Virus record (IMG/VR): IMGVR_UViG_3300032282_001580
Coordinates: 1 to 33,650 of that record
Length of the DNA: 33,650 bases
Source of the DNA: a virus
Reading direction: 5' to 3' (one strand)
The stretch's first letter is position 1. The number at the start of each line of letters is the position of its first letter. The notes under the pieces are model-generated. The model saw nothing but the letters and a program-made list of their open reading frames with translations, had not been told where the DNA came from and made no database searches. Position numbers and translations under genes: made by a program. Below, piece by piece: positions 5,001 to 12,413 of the stretch.

Positions 5001-5227
5001 ATTGCTGCGACTATGGCTGCAATCAGGGGCGCAATTGCCCCGCACACGCGACCACGTGGGTTTGTCCCTTCTGCTACGTTAAAGGCTGCCAAACGCCCGA
5101 TAAATGCCGTTCCTTGGCCATTCGCAACCATGTCCTGGATGAAGTGGCTGGCGCGTTTGACAAAATGCGAAGCCTGGGCGACACCGCGGCGTCGTTTGCG
5201 GTGTTTGTCAGGAACATGAAACGTTAA
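4997..5227 (+). CDS. Cysteine-rich small protein, end of rightward operon
   Basis: 76 residues, coupled to the previous gene by an ATGA overlap. The first 40 residues hold eight cysteines (positions 3, 4, 8, 14, 23, 26, 31 and 37), including CPFC and two more spaced pairs, so it likely binds one or two zinc ions. The rest is helical and ends FAVFVRNMKR. The family is unknown. Its TAA stop (5225-5227) overlaps the stop codon of the convergent endolysin gene, so the two operons meet with no spacer. Confidence 0.65.
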   Translation: MNCCDYGCNQGRNCPAHATTWVCPFCYVKGCQTPDKCRSLAIRNHVLDEVAGAFDKMRSLGDTAASFAVFVRNMKR

Positions 5228-5652
5228 ACAAACGGGCGCGTTCCAGTTTTGTCAATAATCAGGGCTTGGCGTCGGGGTTTGTCGCCATCTTTGTTTGTAA
5301 TGCTTACGTGCGTCCAGCGGTCAAATTCGCGGATTACCTGGTCGTACCCAATACCCGACGCAATAATAGCCCGCACCACTTCGTCCGGCGTCATGCCAGG
5401 AATGCGAAGGTCGGCCGCTGCGCCCACCCGATGTTGGCTGGTGTCTTTCGATCCAACCGCATCATTAACGGCCTTGCTGCGAAATGCAGAATTGACCATT
5501 ACCGGCTTGCCGCCCAAAGTTTTTTTGACCGTTTCCAGGAAGTCAGCCAGGCGAACCAGGTTGGCCATTTCCGCGTCATTTGGCGTGTTGTCCAATTCGC
5601 GGTGGTCGGTATGCGTCAATTCTTCCAGGGTGAAATGCTCGGACAAGTTCAT
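5224..5652 (-). CDS. Endolysin, M15-family peptidase
   Basis: 142 residues. The protein has the M15 zinc site: S72-x-H74-x-x-G77-x-A79-x-D81, then the catalytic Glu near 109 and WTH with His115. NSAFRSKAVNDAVG at 54-67 is the usual SxxRS segment. The N-terminus (LSEHFTLEELTHTD) matches the M15_3 type, which cleaves peptide cross-links in peptidoglycan. No signal peptide is seen, so release depends on the holin. It is the last gene of the leftward unit and overlaps the holin gene by 4 bp. Confidence 0.9.
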   Translation of the reverse strand: MNLSEHFTLEELTHTDHRELDNTPNDAEMANLVRLADFLETVKKTLGGKPVMVNSAFRSKAVNDAVGSKDTSQHRVGAAADLRIPGMTPDEVVRAIIASGIGYDQVIREFDRWTHVSITNKDGDKPRRQALIIDKTGTRPFV

Positions 5653-6059
5653 TTTTTAGCCCTCATGTCAGCAAGTTTTTCAACCGTGCGGCCACCAAAA
5701 TAAGCCAGGAAAATAATTTGGCCCCATTGGCCTAGGAGATTTACGTAACTTTCCTGGGCGTTATAGCCAAATGCACTCATCATCGTGAACAAAAAGAATG
5801 CCACAAAAATGGCAATCAATGCCAGCGGCCGAATGTTTTTTGACAACCAGGAATCGGAAGCCATGTCGGCTTTCCATCGGTCGGTCACGTTCACCATTTC
5901 GGTTTCAAACAATTTGGTTTCGTTGGCCATTTTGGCCAGTTCGCCATCCTGGGCCATCTTGGCCAAGTCCAATTGGGCTTTGGCTTTGGCTTCGGGGTCG
6001 GGAATCAATTTGTCAATTAACTTCCCGCCGACGTTCAACAATGCGTCAAGTCCAAACAT
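5649..6059 (-). CDS. Holin, 3TM/GTA type
   Basis: 136 residues. The first 70 are charged and helical (DPEAKAKAQLDLAKMAQDGE, then a stretch with DRWKADMASDSWLSKNIRP), a hallmark of the GTA-type holin family. Hydrophobic helices follow at about 78-98 (LALIAIFVAFFLFTMMSAFGY) and 108-122 (GQWGQIIFLAYFGGR). It should form the membrane lesion that lets the endolysin reach the wall. It is coupled to the endolysin gene by an ATGA overlap. Confidence 0.82.
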   Translation of the reverse strand: MFGLDALLNVGGKLIDKLIPDPEAKAKAQLDLAKMAQDGELAKMANETKLFETEMVNVTDRWKADMASDSWLSKNIRPLALIAIFVAFFLFTMMSAFGYNAQESYVNLLGQWGQIIFLAYFGGRTVEKLADMRAKK

Positions 6060-6060
6060 A

Positions 6061-6414
6061 TCAATCCTTTCCGGTCAGCGTTTTAATTGGTTTTGAAACG
6101 TGAGTTTTTTCTTCTAGGATGGCAATGTGCATCCGGTTTTCCGCGATTTGGTCACGGTTGCGTTGGATTTCCTTTTCCAAATCCTGGCGCAATTTTTCGC
6201 GGGCCAGTTCGGCGCCGGTGTTGCTTGCTTGCTTGTTGTCGCTGGTCACAACCAGGCTGATTTTGCTGTTCAAGATAGTAACTTCGTGCGCCAAATTTGA
6301 CAGCGCCGACATAAGGTAAACCACGCACGAAAACAACAACGGCAGCAAAGCAAACGTGATTTTTTCAATCAATTGCCCTTTGCTTTCCATTGCTTGGATT
6401 TTTTCTTCACTCAT
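6061..6414 (-). CDS. Membrane protein with coiled coil, lysis-module associated
   Basis: 117 residues: a short charged N-terminus, one membrane helix at about 20-42 (ITFALLPLLFSCVVYLMSAL), then a long coiled coil (about 60-105: AREKLRQDLEKEIQRNRDQI). It lies directly before the holin gene. Similar single-span coiled-coil proteins sit beside phage holins and may tune lysis or span the periplasm, but no spanin lipoprotein partner was found, so a spanin call is not made. Confidence 0.65.
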   Translation of the reverse strand: MSEEKIQAMESKGQLIEKITFALLPLLFSCVVYLMSALSNLAHEVTILNSKISLVVTSDNKQASNTGAELAREKLRQDLEKEIQRNRDQIAENRMHIAILEEKTHVSKPIKTLTGKD

Positions 6415-6415
6415 T

Positions 6416-6658
6416 TCAATGGCCCTTCATCCAACTTATTGCAAACCCAACGGCGCTGGACACAAACGACACAAACGCCATTCCAGCCCAAAACCCGCCG
6501 CGGCCCTGGTTGGCTAGGGCGACCAAATGTTCAAGTTGGGTTTCCATCTTGTCCATTTTTTTGTCCATATCGTCAAACCGGCGTTCGTAGTCCTGAACCT
6601 TTTGCCAAAGAACGCCGTATTTCACGGGATCAATTTCGGGTTGTGCCATATCGTTCAT
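6416..6658 (-). CDS. Small coiled-coil membrane protein
   Basis: 80 residues: a coiled coil at about 18-48 (KVQDYERRFDDMDKKMDKME) followed by a glycine-rich turn and one membrane helix near the C-terminus (WAGMAFVSFVSSAVGFAISW). The order, coil then membrane, is the reverse of its neighbour at 6061-6414. It may be a hemolysin-XhlA-like lysis accessory. It overlaps the ejection-protein gene upstream by an ATGA. Confidence 0.65.
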   Translation of the reverse strand: MNDMAQPEIDPVKYGVLWQKVQDYERRFDDMDKKMDKMETQLEHLVALANQGRGGFWAGMAFVSFVSSAVGFAISWMKGH

Positions 6659-9270
6659 TTTTTAATCAAATCTTGGATTGGTACGAAACGCTGTTGCGTG
6701 TTTTCGAATGCTTGTTGCTCTGCCTGGGCTTGCGCTTTGGCTCGCTTGGTGGCTGCGCGTTGGCTCAAAACTTCGTGCGTTACCAAGGCCGGAACACCCA
6801 TGCCAGCGCCGCCGGTCATGGTTTCGGCTGCAACTGCGCCGCCTTTTGTAATCAAGTGTTCTTTGATCTTCGAACCCAATTTTTGTTCGACGTTGATCTT
6901 TTGAACCGCTGCGCCTTTGTAACCGGTGTCGGTGGCCAGGATGTGAACGGCATTGTGGTAATCACGTAGATTGGCCATTTCGTCAGGCGTGAACAAACGG
7001 TTCATCACCTCACGGTTGTCGTTCATGTATTTAGTCAACTGGCGCGGTGTTTTTTGTTCCGCGACGCGGTTTGCAAATTGCGCTTTGATTTCCGAAAGCG
7101 CGGCTGCGGCCTGGGGCTGCAATTGCGGCGGCACATTTCGCAAGGTGTCAACGACGTGCGTGAATTGTTCCACCGGCATATCGGCAATGTTTTGCGCGAT
7201 TTTTTCAATATCAACCTTGCGATTGATTTTGTTTGGCCCTTCGGCGTCCAAAATTTTGGAAATGCCATTTGGGTTGTCCAAAGTGTTTTTGCGAAGGGTC
7301 ACCAATTCGCGGGCTTCTTTGTAAAGCGGCGAATTGGTGTCTAGGTTAGCCAACACGTCTTCGTCAACCGCGGCCTTCAATTGTTTGTGAAGGTTGGCGT
7401 TTTTGCGATCCCAATTTTCATTTAGGAATTTACGGAAGTTTTCGGCCGTCTTGGCATTGGTGGGCAATAGGTTGCCGTCCTTGTCAATCATGCCTAATTG
7501 CTTCATTCGCGCTTCGGCGATCTTGGCCAAACCAATGGTTTCGGTATTGGCCAACGTCAACGATTCGTCTGCCAAAACTTTTTTGATGTTGCTGGCTTCG
7601 ACCGGCACGTTTTGCGCGATGGCATCGCGGTCTGCGTAGATTTTGCGCGTGGCGTTGTCGAAATATGTTTCCAGGTCTTGCAACGGCTTCAGAATAGTGT
7701 TGCCGCGTTTGTAAACGGTGCTTTCGTCCAGGCCAACCGTGCCGCCGGTGTTTTTGACTTGGCGTTCGGCGTAATCGGCCAGGCGCTTTTGTTCGTCAGC
7801 GAACCGTTCTTTCAGAAAATTGCCTGGCGCGGTGTCGGTGTTTGATGTGGCGTAATTAGTGGCGCGTTCTTTGCCTTTGCCTTCGATGGCAGCCAAGTCA
7901 GCCGAATGATCGGCGCCCAAAACACGGTTCAACGTTTGTGCGCGGGCATATTGTTCGTCTAGCGGCAAACCGTTTTCCGCGTATTTGACTTCAGCAAATG
8001 GCGCATCGGGCGTGGTTGGCTTTGCCGTACCTGACACACCAGGGGCGGCTTGTGCTGGCGCTGGCTGGCCTTGCGTGGCTGCCTGGCGTTCGGCTTCATA
8101 ACGCTGGTGTAATTCGTCCACGTTGCGTTTTAGTTCCACGCCAGGCACTTCGGGCGTGACGCCAGGAACGGGTGCTGGCGCGGGTTTTGGCTTAACGTTG
8201 GTAGTGCCAGGCGCAACGGCTTCAACAACGCCACCAACAACGCGCTGGACGGGTTCAGGCGTCACGGCTTTGATTGCCTGGCCAGCATAACCGGCTTCGC
8301 GGCCAATTGCTTGGCCAACCGGTGATTTGATGGCGGCTTTACCGGCTGCGGGCACGGCCAGCGTGGCCGTTTGCATCATGTTTTCAACGTCGGTTTTGGG
8401 CAAACCAGTTTGTTTGGAAATCCAATCCGCGCCCTTTTCCATATTGGCGCCGATGAAATTCATAATTTGCTGGCTGGCTTCACCTTTGTATTCAGGCGTT
8501 TCGGTCACGCCAAAGGCTTTGCCAAACGGTTTGTCAGTTGCGGAAACAACTTGTTGTTGTGTTGCGGCTGCCTGTTCAGGCGTTTGGCCAGCAACACGGG
8601 CGCCAGCATAAGTGACAGCGCCAGCAACGCCAGGAATCACGCCGCCTAGGGTAACGTCTGCCAGGCTTGCGGCTGCGCGTCCTTGGCCGCGTAGGAATTC
8701 GCCAACCTTTCCAACAACGCCGCGTTGCTTTTTTTCTTCGCCAGGCTTTTGCGTAAACGCTTCTTGCACCGCTGCATTGATGTTTTGCGGGTTGAAATCA
8801 GCCAACCCTTGCGGCATTTCCGTGCCGGTCACCTGACCAGGCATCAACACCGCATGAACGGGGTCTTTTTTCCCAAGTGGTCGATGGATGCCAAAGCGGT
8901 TCAAAAATTCTTCGGGAACCTTGCTGGAAATGTCCACCGCTTCGGTGTGAAATGTGGATTGACCTGGTGCGCTGGATGGATCAATCGGCGAATAAACGCC
9001 AGACGTTCCAGCCTTGCTTTGGGCAAACAATTTTTCTTGTTCAGCGCGGGTGCGAACGCCGCTGGTGATTGGCATATCCACGCCGAATTCTTGTTTGTAA
9101 GCCGCTTGGGCTTTTTGCAAATTGGCGGCCAAATTAGGATTCAAGCCCGTCAAATTGACCTGGCTTGGTTGGTTTGATTGATTGGTAGGCTGTGGCGTTG
9201 CTTTTGGCTTGCGACCAAATGCTTCCCCCACCGCATTGTCAATGTCGGCAAGGTTCAATGTTTCCATCAT
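6655..9270 (-). CDS. Large ejection protein with M15-like peptidase domain (P22 gp16 position)
   Basis: 871 residues. Residues 44-145 look like an M15 (VanY-type) domain: LQKAQAAYKQEFGVDMPITS, GVRTRAEQEKLF, then SAPGQSTFHTEAVDI with His108 and Asp113, and DPVH with His139. The spacing His-x4-Asp is two residues shorter than the usual SxHxxGxAxD, so activity is uncertain. Residues 190-360 are Gly/Ala-rich with possible membrane-seeking helices, followed by Pro/Ala linkers and a long helical region. It is the last of three large proteins in the place of P22 gp7-gp20-gp16, which are ejected into the cell to form a DNA conduit. A wall-cutting domain suits that role. Confidence 0.75.
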   Translation of the reverse strand: MMETLNLADIDNAVGEAFGRKPKATPQPTNQSNQPSQVNLTGLNPNLAANLQKAQAAYKQEFGVDMPITSGVRTRAEQEKLFAQSKAGTSGVYSPIDPSSAPGQSTFHTEAVDISSKVPEEFLNRFGIHRPLGKKDPVHAVLMPGQVTGTEMPQGLADFNPQNINAAVQEAFTQKPGEEKKQRGVVGKVGEFLRGQGRAAASLADVTLGGVIPGVAGAVTYAGARVAGQTPEQAAATQQQVVSATDKPFGKAFGVTETPEYKGEASQQIMNFIGANMEKGADWISKQTGLPKTDVENMMQTATLAVPAAGKAAIKSPVGQAIGREAGYAGQAIKAVTPEPVQRVVGGVVEAVAPGTTNVKPKPAPAPVPGVTPEVPGVELKRNVDELHQRYEAERQAATQGQPAPAQAAPGVSGTAKPTTPDAPFAEVKYAENGLPLDEQYARAQTLNRVLGADHSADLAAIEGKGKERATNYATSNTDTAPGNFLKERFADEQKRLADYAERQVKNTGGTVGLDESTVYKRGNTILKPLQDLETYFDNATRKIYADRDAIAQNVPVEASNIKKVLADESLTLANTETIGLAKIAEARMKQLGMIDKDGNLLPTNAKTAENFRKFLNENWDRKNANLHKQLKAAVDEDVLANLDTNSPLYKEARELVTLRKNTLDNPNGISKILDAEGPNKINRKVDIEKIAQNIADMPVEQFTHVVDTLRNVPPQLQPQAAAALSEIKAQFANRVAEQKTPRQLTKYMNDNREVMNRLFTPDEMANLRDYHNAVHILATDTGYKGAAVQKINVEQKLGSKIKEHLITKGGAVAAETMTGGAGMGVPALVTHEVLSQRAATKRAKAQAQAEQQAFENTQQRFVPIQDLIKK

Positions 9271-10919
9271 TTGCCCCCGATCAATTTTTGCATCAATCCA
9301 ATTTTGTTGACCAATTTTTGATAGCCCGCGGAATTCATGCCACCGGCTTGAGTTACAACTTCTTGAATTGCGTCTTTGTCTTTGTTTTGAATAGCATCAT
9401 ACAAACGAATCGCATTGATGCCATCGTTGCCAAGTGTTTGCGACCAACGTTGCTGAAATTCTGCCGCTGAAAATGGATTGCCTTTTGATCGTGTAAACGC
9501 ATTGTCAACACCCTGGGAAAACAAGTCCGTGCCGGTTGAAAGCGCACGATTCACGCGGGCAGTTTGTTTGATGGCGTCAGTTGTCCATTGAGTATCACCA
9601 GCCATTTGGCCACCAATCGCACGTCCAGCATCGGTGTTGGCCAAACCAGTTCCGGCCGTCAATGCTTGCGTTTGCAGCGCCATGTAATGGCCCAACTGTT
9701 GAAGATTAGTGGCATTTTTGCCACCAATTCCAAGGCCATTTAACGCGGCATAACCACCGGTCAAATTAGCAAGTGTTCCGGCGCCTTTACCCGTTGCAGC
9801 CTCGTCAGCCAACTTGATAATTTGGTTGCTGTTGAATTGCTGAATTGGCACTTGTTGCGCCATTTCACGCGTTTTCAAACGCAAATTGGTTGCGGCTTCT
9901 AACGTGGTAGCATTTTCGCCCGCGGGCATCCGCACCGGTGCATTTGTTGGCACGGCTGCGGCTGGCAATGGTTGGCCTTGAACAGCGGGGCGCGGCGCAA
10001 CCGGCTGCGTTTGAACGGGCGCCTGAATGTTATTTTGCGGCAACACGCCACCACCCTGGACGCCAGTTTGACCAGGCATTGCGTTGGCGGCTGCACCGCC
10101 TGGCTGCATGGCTGGATTCGCGCCAGCGGGAATTGTGACTTCGCCCAACAATTCGCCGTTCGGGCCATAAGCCAGGGCGGTTGGATTGTTGTTCATGTCC
10201 ACACGGCCAGTTGCAACATAACGCGCACTTGGGCCAAGTTGGTTGGTTGCCAAAGGCGTTTGGCCAACTTGAATATTTGGCGCTTGGCCAGCAACGGACG
10301 GACGGGTAACGGTCGGCAAGATTTGGGCGCCGGTGTTTAGTGTGCCAGGCTGCGGGCCAAACTGCTGTTCTTGCGTTGAAACTGGCAGTAATGTTTGTGC
10401 GCCCGTGATAGCCAATTGCGACCAGTTTGTGTTTTCCGGCATCTTGTTCCAAATCGTTTTGTACGAATCGGCAAGGCGTCCAAGATCGGGATTGCTAGGG
10501 TTGGTGGCCACCAGGTCGTCCAAGGCTTTCAAATACGTGTCTTTGTTGTTGACACCGGCTTTGCCCAAGATGTTGAAGGTTTGCCCGACCAATGCTTTTT
10601 GGTCTTGCGTCAAACCTTGTTTGGCTTTGTTGGCTTGCGTTTGGGCTGTGCTTAAATCGGCCATGTTTTTCATTACATCGCGGCCAGTAAGCGGGGCAAT
10701 TTTTGGAATTGCAGAATTGACTTTACCCATGTCGATGTTGCCATCGGTTTGGAAGTTTTCAGGATTTGCAAAGAATTCCTGAAGGCCCAGGCGTTCTTTA
10801 TTGCCCTGGCTTTCCTTTTGCAATTGAATGCCACCGCGGCCAATGTTAATCATGTCGGCCAACGACAGATTGGAAACGGGTTTGATTTGATCGGCAACTG
10901 GTGTGATGTTTAAGTCCAT
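9267..10919 (-). CDS. Ejection protein (P22 gp20 position)
   Basis: 550 residues with no clear catalytic motif. The N-terminal half is helical, with a Gln/Asn-rich composition. The middle (about 270-335) is Pro/Gln/Ala-rich and disordered (QPGGAAANAMPGQTGVQGGG and following). The C-terminal part is again helical (ATNLRLKTREMAQQVPIQQF, AFTRSKGNPFSAAEFQQRW). This composition and its place between the gp7-like and gp16-like genes mark it as one of the ejected virion proteins. The assignment rests on position and composition more than on motifs. It overlaps the gp16-like gene by ATGA. Confidence 0.65.
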   Translation of the reverse strand: MDLNITPVADQIKPVSNLSLADMINIGRGGIQLQKESQGNKERLGLQEFFANPENFQTDGNIDMGKVNSAIPKIAPLTGRDVMKNMADLSTAQTQANKAKQGLTQDQKALVGQTFNILGKAGVNNKDTYLKALDDLVATNPSNPDLGRLADSYKTIWNKMPENTNWSQLAITGAQTLLPVSTQEQQFGPQPGTLNTGAQILPTVTRPSVAGQAPNIQVGQTPLATNQLGPSARYVATGRVDMNNNPTALAYGPNGELLGEVTIPAGANPAMQPGGAAANAMPGQTGVQGGGVLPQNNIQAPVQTQPVAPRPAVQGQPLPAAAVPTNAPVRMPAGENATTLEAATNLRLKTREMAQQVPIQQFNSNQIIKLADEAATGKGAGTLANLTGGYAALNGLGIGGKNATNLQQLGHYMALQTQALTAGTGLANTDAGRAIGGQMAGDTQWTTDAIKQTARVNRALSTGTDLFSQGVDNAFTRSKGNPFSAAEFQQRWSQTLGNDGINAIRLYDAIQNKDKDAIQEVVTQAGGMNSAGYQKLVNKIGLMQKLIGGK

Positions 10920-10928
10920 GATCTTTCC

Positions 10929-11678
10929 TTATCCCAAAAGCGCGTACATCATGCCAGCGTTGCCCAATTGGGCCACGGTGTTTCCATAAGCATTTGCCGC
11001 GCCGATTTGACCGGATGCCAAGGCGTTTGCGCCAGCCACGCCTAATTGGCCAATGTTGGTTGCACTTCCCATCATGGTGTTTGCCACGTTGGTTCCCAAT
11101 GTTCCGGCAGCCGCACCGGCGCCAGGCTGCATTTGGCCAATGTTGGCCACGCCTGAAAGGGTGTTGTAAATGTCGCGGCGTTGTTGCATCAACTGTGGAA
11201 GCGCGGTTCCCATCGTGTAATCAATCGCAAACTTTTGACCAGCGCGTTGAACGTTTGATCCACCGCCACCGACATTCATGCCTTGCATGGCGCCGCCGGT
11301 TCCTTGTTTAACGGCAAACTGATAACCTGGCATATTTGCAATGTCGGCTTCCGTAATTTGCGATGTAAGCGATGGCAGCATTTGATTAAGTCGCGTCAGG
11401 CCGCCATAACCGGTTTCCCGATAAGGTTGCCCAAGTTCCAATTGCTTTTGGAACATTTCCTTTTGAAAGGCAATTGAATCAAGCGCGGTTTGACGTTGCA
11501 ATTCGGCCGCATTGCTTGTCGCGCCCGCTTGCATGGCTGCTGCCTCTTTGGCTGTGCTGGCCTGGTTCATACCGCCGCCAACCATGCCGCCGATACCGGC
11601 GCCAATTGCCGCACCGGCCAACGTACCGGCCACACCGTAGCCTAAAGCGCCCCCGATTGCTGCTGCAACGAATGTCAT
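10929..11678 (-). CDS. Gly/Ala-rich ejection protein (P22 gp7 position)
   Basis: 249 residues. The N-terminus is a glycine zipper (IGGALGYGVAGTLAGAAIGA), a membrane-inserting motif. A helical Gln/Glu-rich part follows (ELQRQTALDSIAFQKEMFQK), then LGQPYRETGYGGLTRLNQML, seen in many phage proteins of this type, and a long Gly/Ala/Asn-rich C-terminus. Composition and gene order match P22 gp7, the first ejected protein. No proteolytic-processing site can be called. Confidence 0.7.
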   Translation of the reverse strand: MTFVAAAIGGALGYGVAGTLAGAAIGAGIGGMVGGGMNQASTAKEAAAMQAGATSNAAELQRQTALDSIAFQKEMFQKQLELGQPYRETGYGGLTRLNQMLPSLTSQITEADIANMPGYQFAVKQGTGGAMQGMNVGGGGSNVQRAGQKFAIDYTMGTALPQLMQQRRDIYNTLSGVANIGQMQPGAGAAAGTLGTNVANTMMGSATNIGQLGVAGANALASGQIGAANAYGNTVAQLGNAGMMYALLG

Positions 11679-11679
11679 A

Positions 11680-12132
11680 TCATTCCCCTTCTAATTTTTT
11701 CATTTCGTCAATAATATTTTTCAGTTTATTGCCTGAATCAAACATCGACGTTTCATCCGGTTCGACCAGTTCCAATTCGATCTTGTCCAATTCGGTTTCT
11801 TCCGTCTTGTGGATCGTCACCCCAATCGAATCTTGGGTGGCCAGGGTTACCCGCTTTGTTCCAGGCTTGCATTCAACAACGTCGCCAGCCTGAAGTTTTT
11901 TCATTCCGCTTTCAGTCCACGCAATTATCTCGCCCTTCGCGCATAAAAAGAAGTGGGGGTGCTTGTGAACCTTGCCAACAATCAGCGTTCCCGCCGGACG
12001 AAACACGCGGCGGCAATACATACCTGGCACAAAATAATGCTCGGTCTGCAATTCAACCTGGGGCATCTTGACCATTTCGGCTTGCAGCCGGTCGATTTGA
12101 TCCCGTGTTGGTGATGAAATGACTTCGTTCAA
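11680..12132 (-). CDS. Cupin-fold phage protein in the tail/ejection block
   Basis: 150 residues from a TTG start that overlaps the previous stop as TTGA. After a helical N-terminus, residues 33-105 form a cupin-like barrel: YFVPGMYCRRVFRPAGTLIV, then GKVHKHPHFFLCAKGEIIAW, then LQAGDVVECKPGTKRVTL. HKHPH could supply metal ligands. The C-terminal third is acidic and helical. Proteins of this type recur in phage genomes without a proven role; the position among virion genes suggests a structural or assembly part rather than an enzyme. Confidence 0.65.
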   Translation of the reverse strand: MNEVISSPTRDQIDRLQAEMVKMPQVELQTEHYFVPGMYCRRVFRPAGTLIVGKVHKHPHFFLCAKGEIIAWTESGMKKLQAGDVVECKPGTKRVTLATQDSIGVTIHKTEETELDKIELELVEPDETSMFDSGNKLKNIIDEMKKLEGE

Positions 12133-12413
12133 AATGTGCCCCCGCCAATGCCATTTAAGGCCGTCAAATTTGTAAATTTGCCCGCGGCCGGTGTTGTCAG
12201 GCCAATTGTTGAATTGTTGATTGTTGAATTGTCAATTGTCACGCCGCTAATTTGACCACCAGTAATGATGATGTAAGCAATCGTGGCCGACAGAATGTCG
12301 GGGCTTTGCAACCAAATAATCCATTCACGCGCCGGTCTTCCGGTCGTCGGATCAAGAAACGGCGACTGTGGAAACCGAATGTTTGTAAAGGATGATGGAT
12401 TTGGCGCGACCAT
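12129..12413 (-). CDS. Mini fibre-like protein in the tail-needle position
   Basis: 94 residues. The N-terminal half (PSSFTNIRFPQSPFLDPTTG, REWIIWLQSPD) looks like an attachment part. The rest (SGVTIDNSTINNSTIGLTTP, AAGKFTNL) is a fibre motif that also occurs near residues 46-80 of the large fibre at 18875-21007. Both proteins also end in GGGTF. The gene lies directly after the gp10-like gene, where P22 encodes the tail needle gp26, so a small trimeric plug or needle is possible, but the protein is far shorter than gp26 (233). It is coupled upstream by TAATG. Confidence 0.55.
   Translation of the reverse strand: MVAPNPSSFTNIRFPQSPFLDPTTGRPAREWIIWLQSPDILSATIAYIIITGGQISGVTIDNSTINNSTIGLTTPAAGKFTNLTALNGIGGGTF

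Noticed and set aside
5013-5219. 68-codon plus-strand frame
   Set aside because: It overlaps the cysteine-rich gene at 4997-5227, which is coupled to its neighbour by ATGA and has a patterned cysteine spacing.
6061-6658. Spanin pair call for the two small membrane/coil genes
   Set aside because: Neither has a lipobox and neither is nested in the other, so an i-spanin/o-spanin assignment is not supported.
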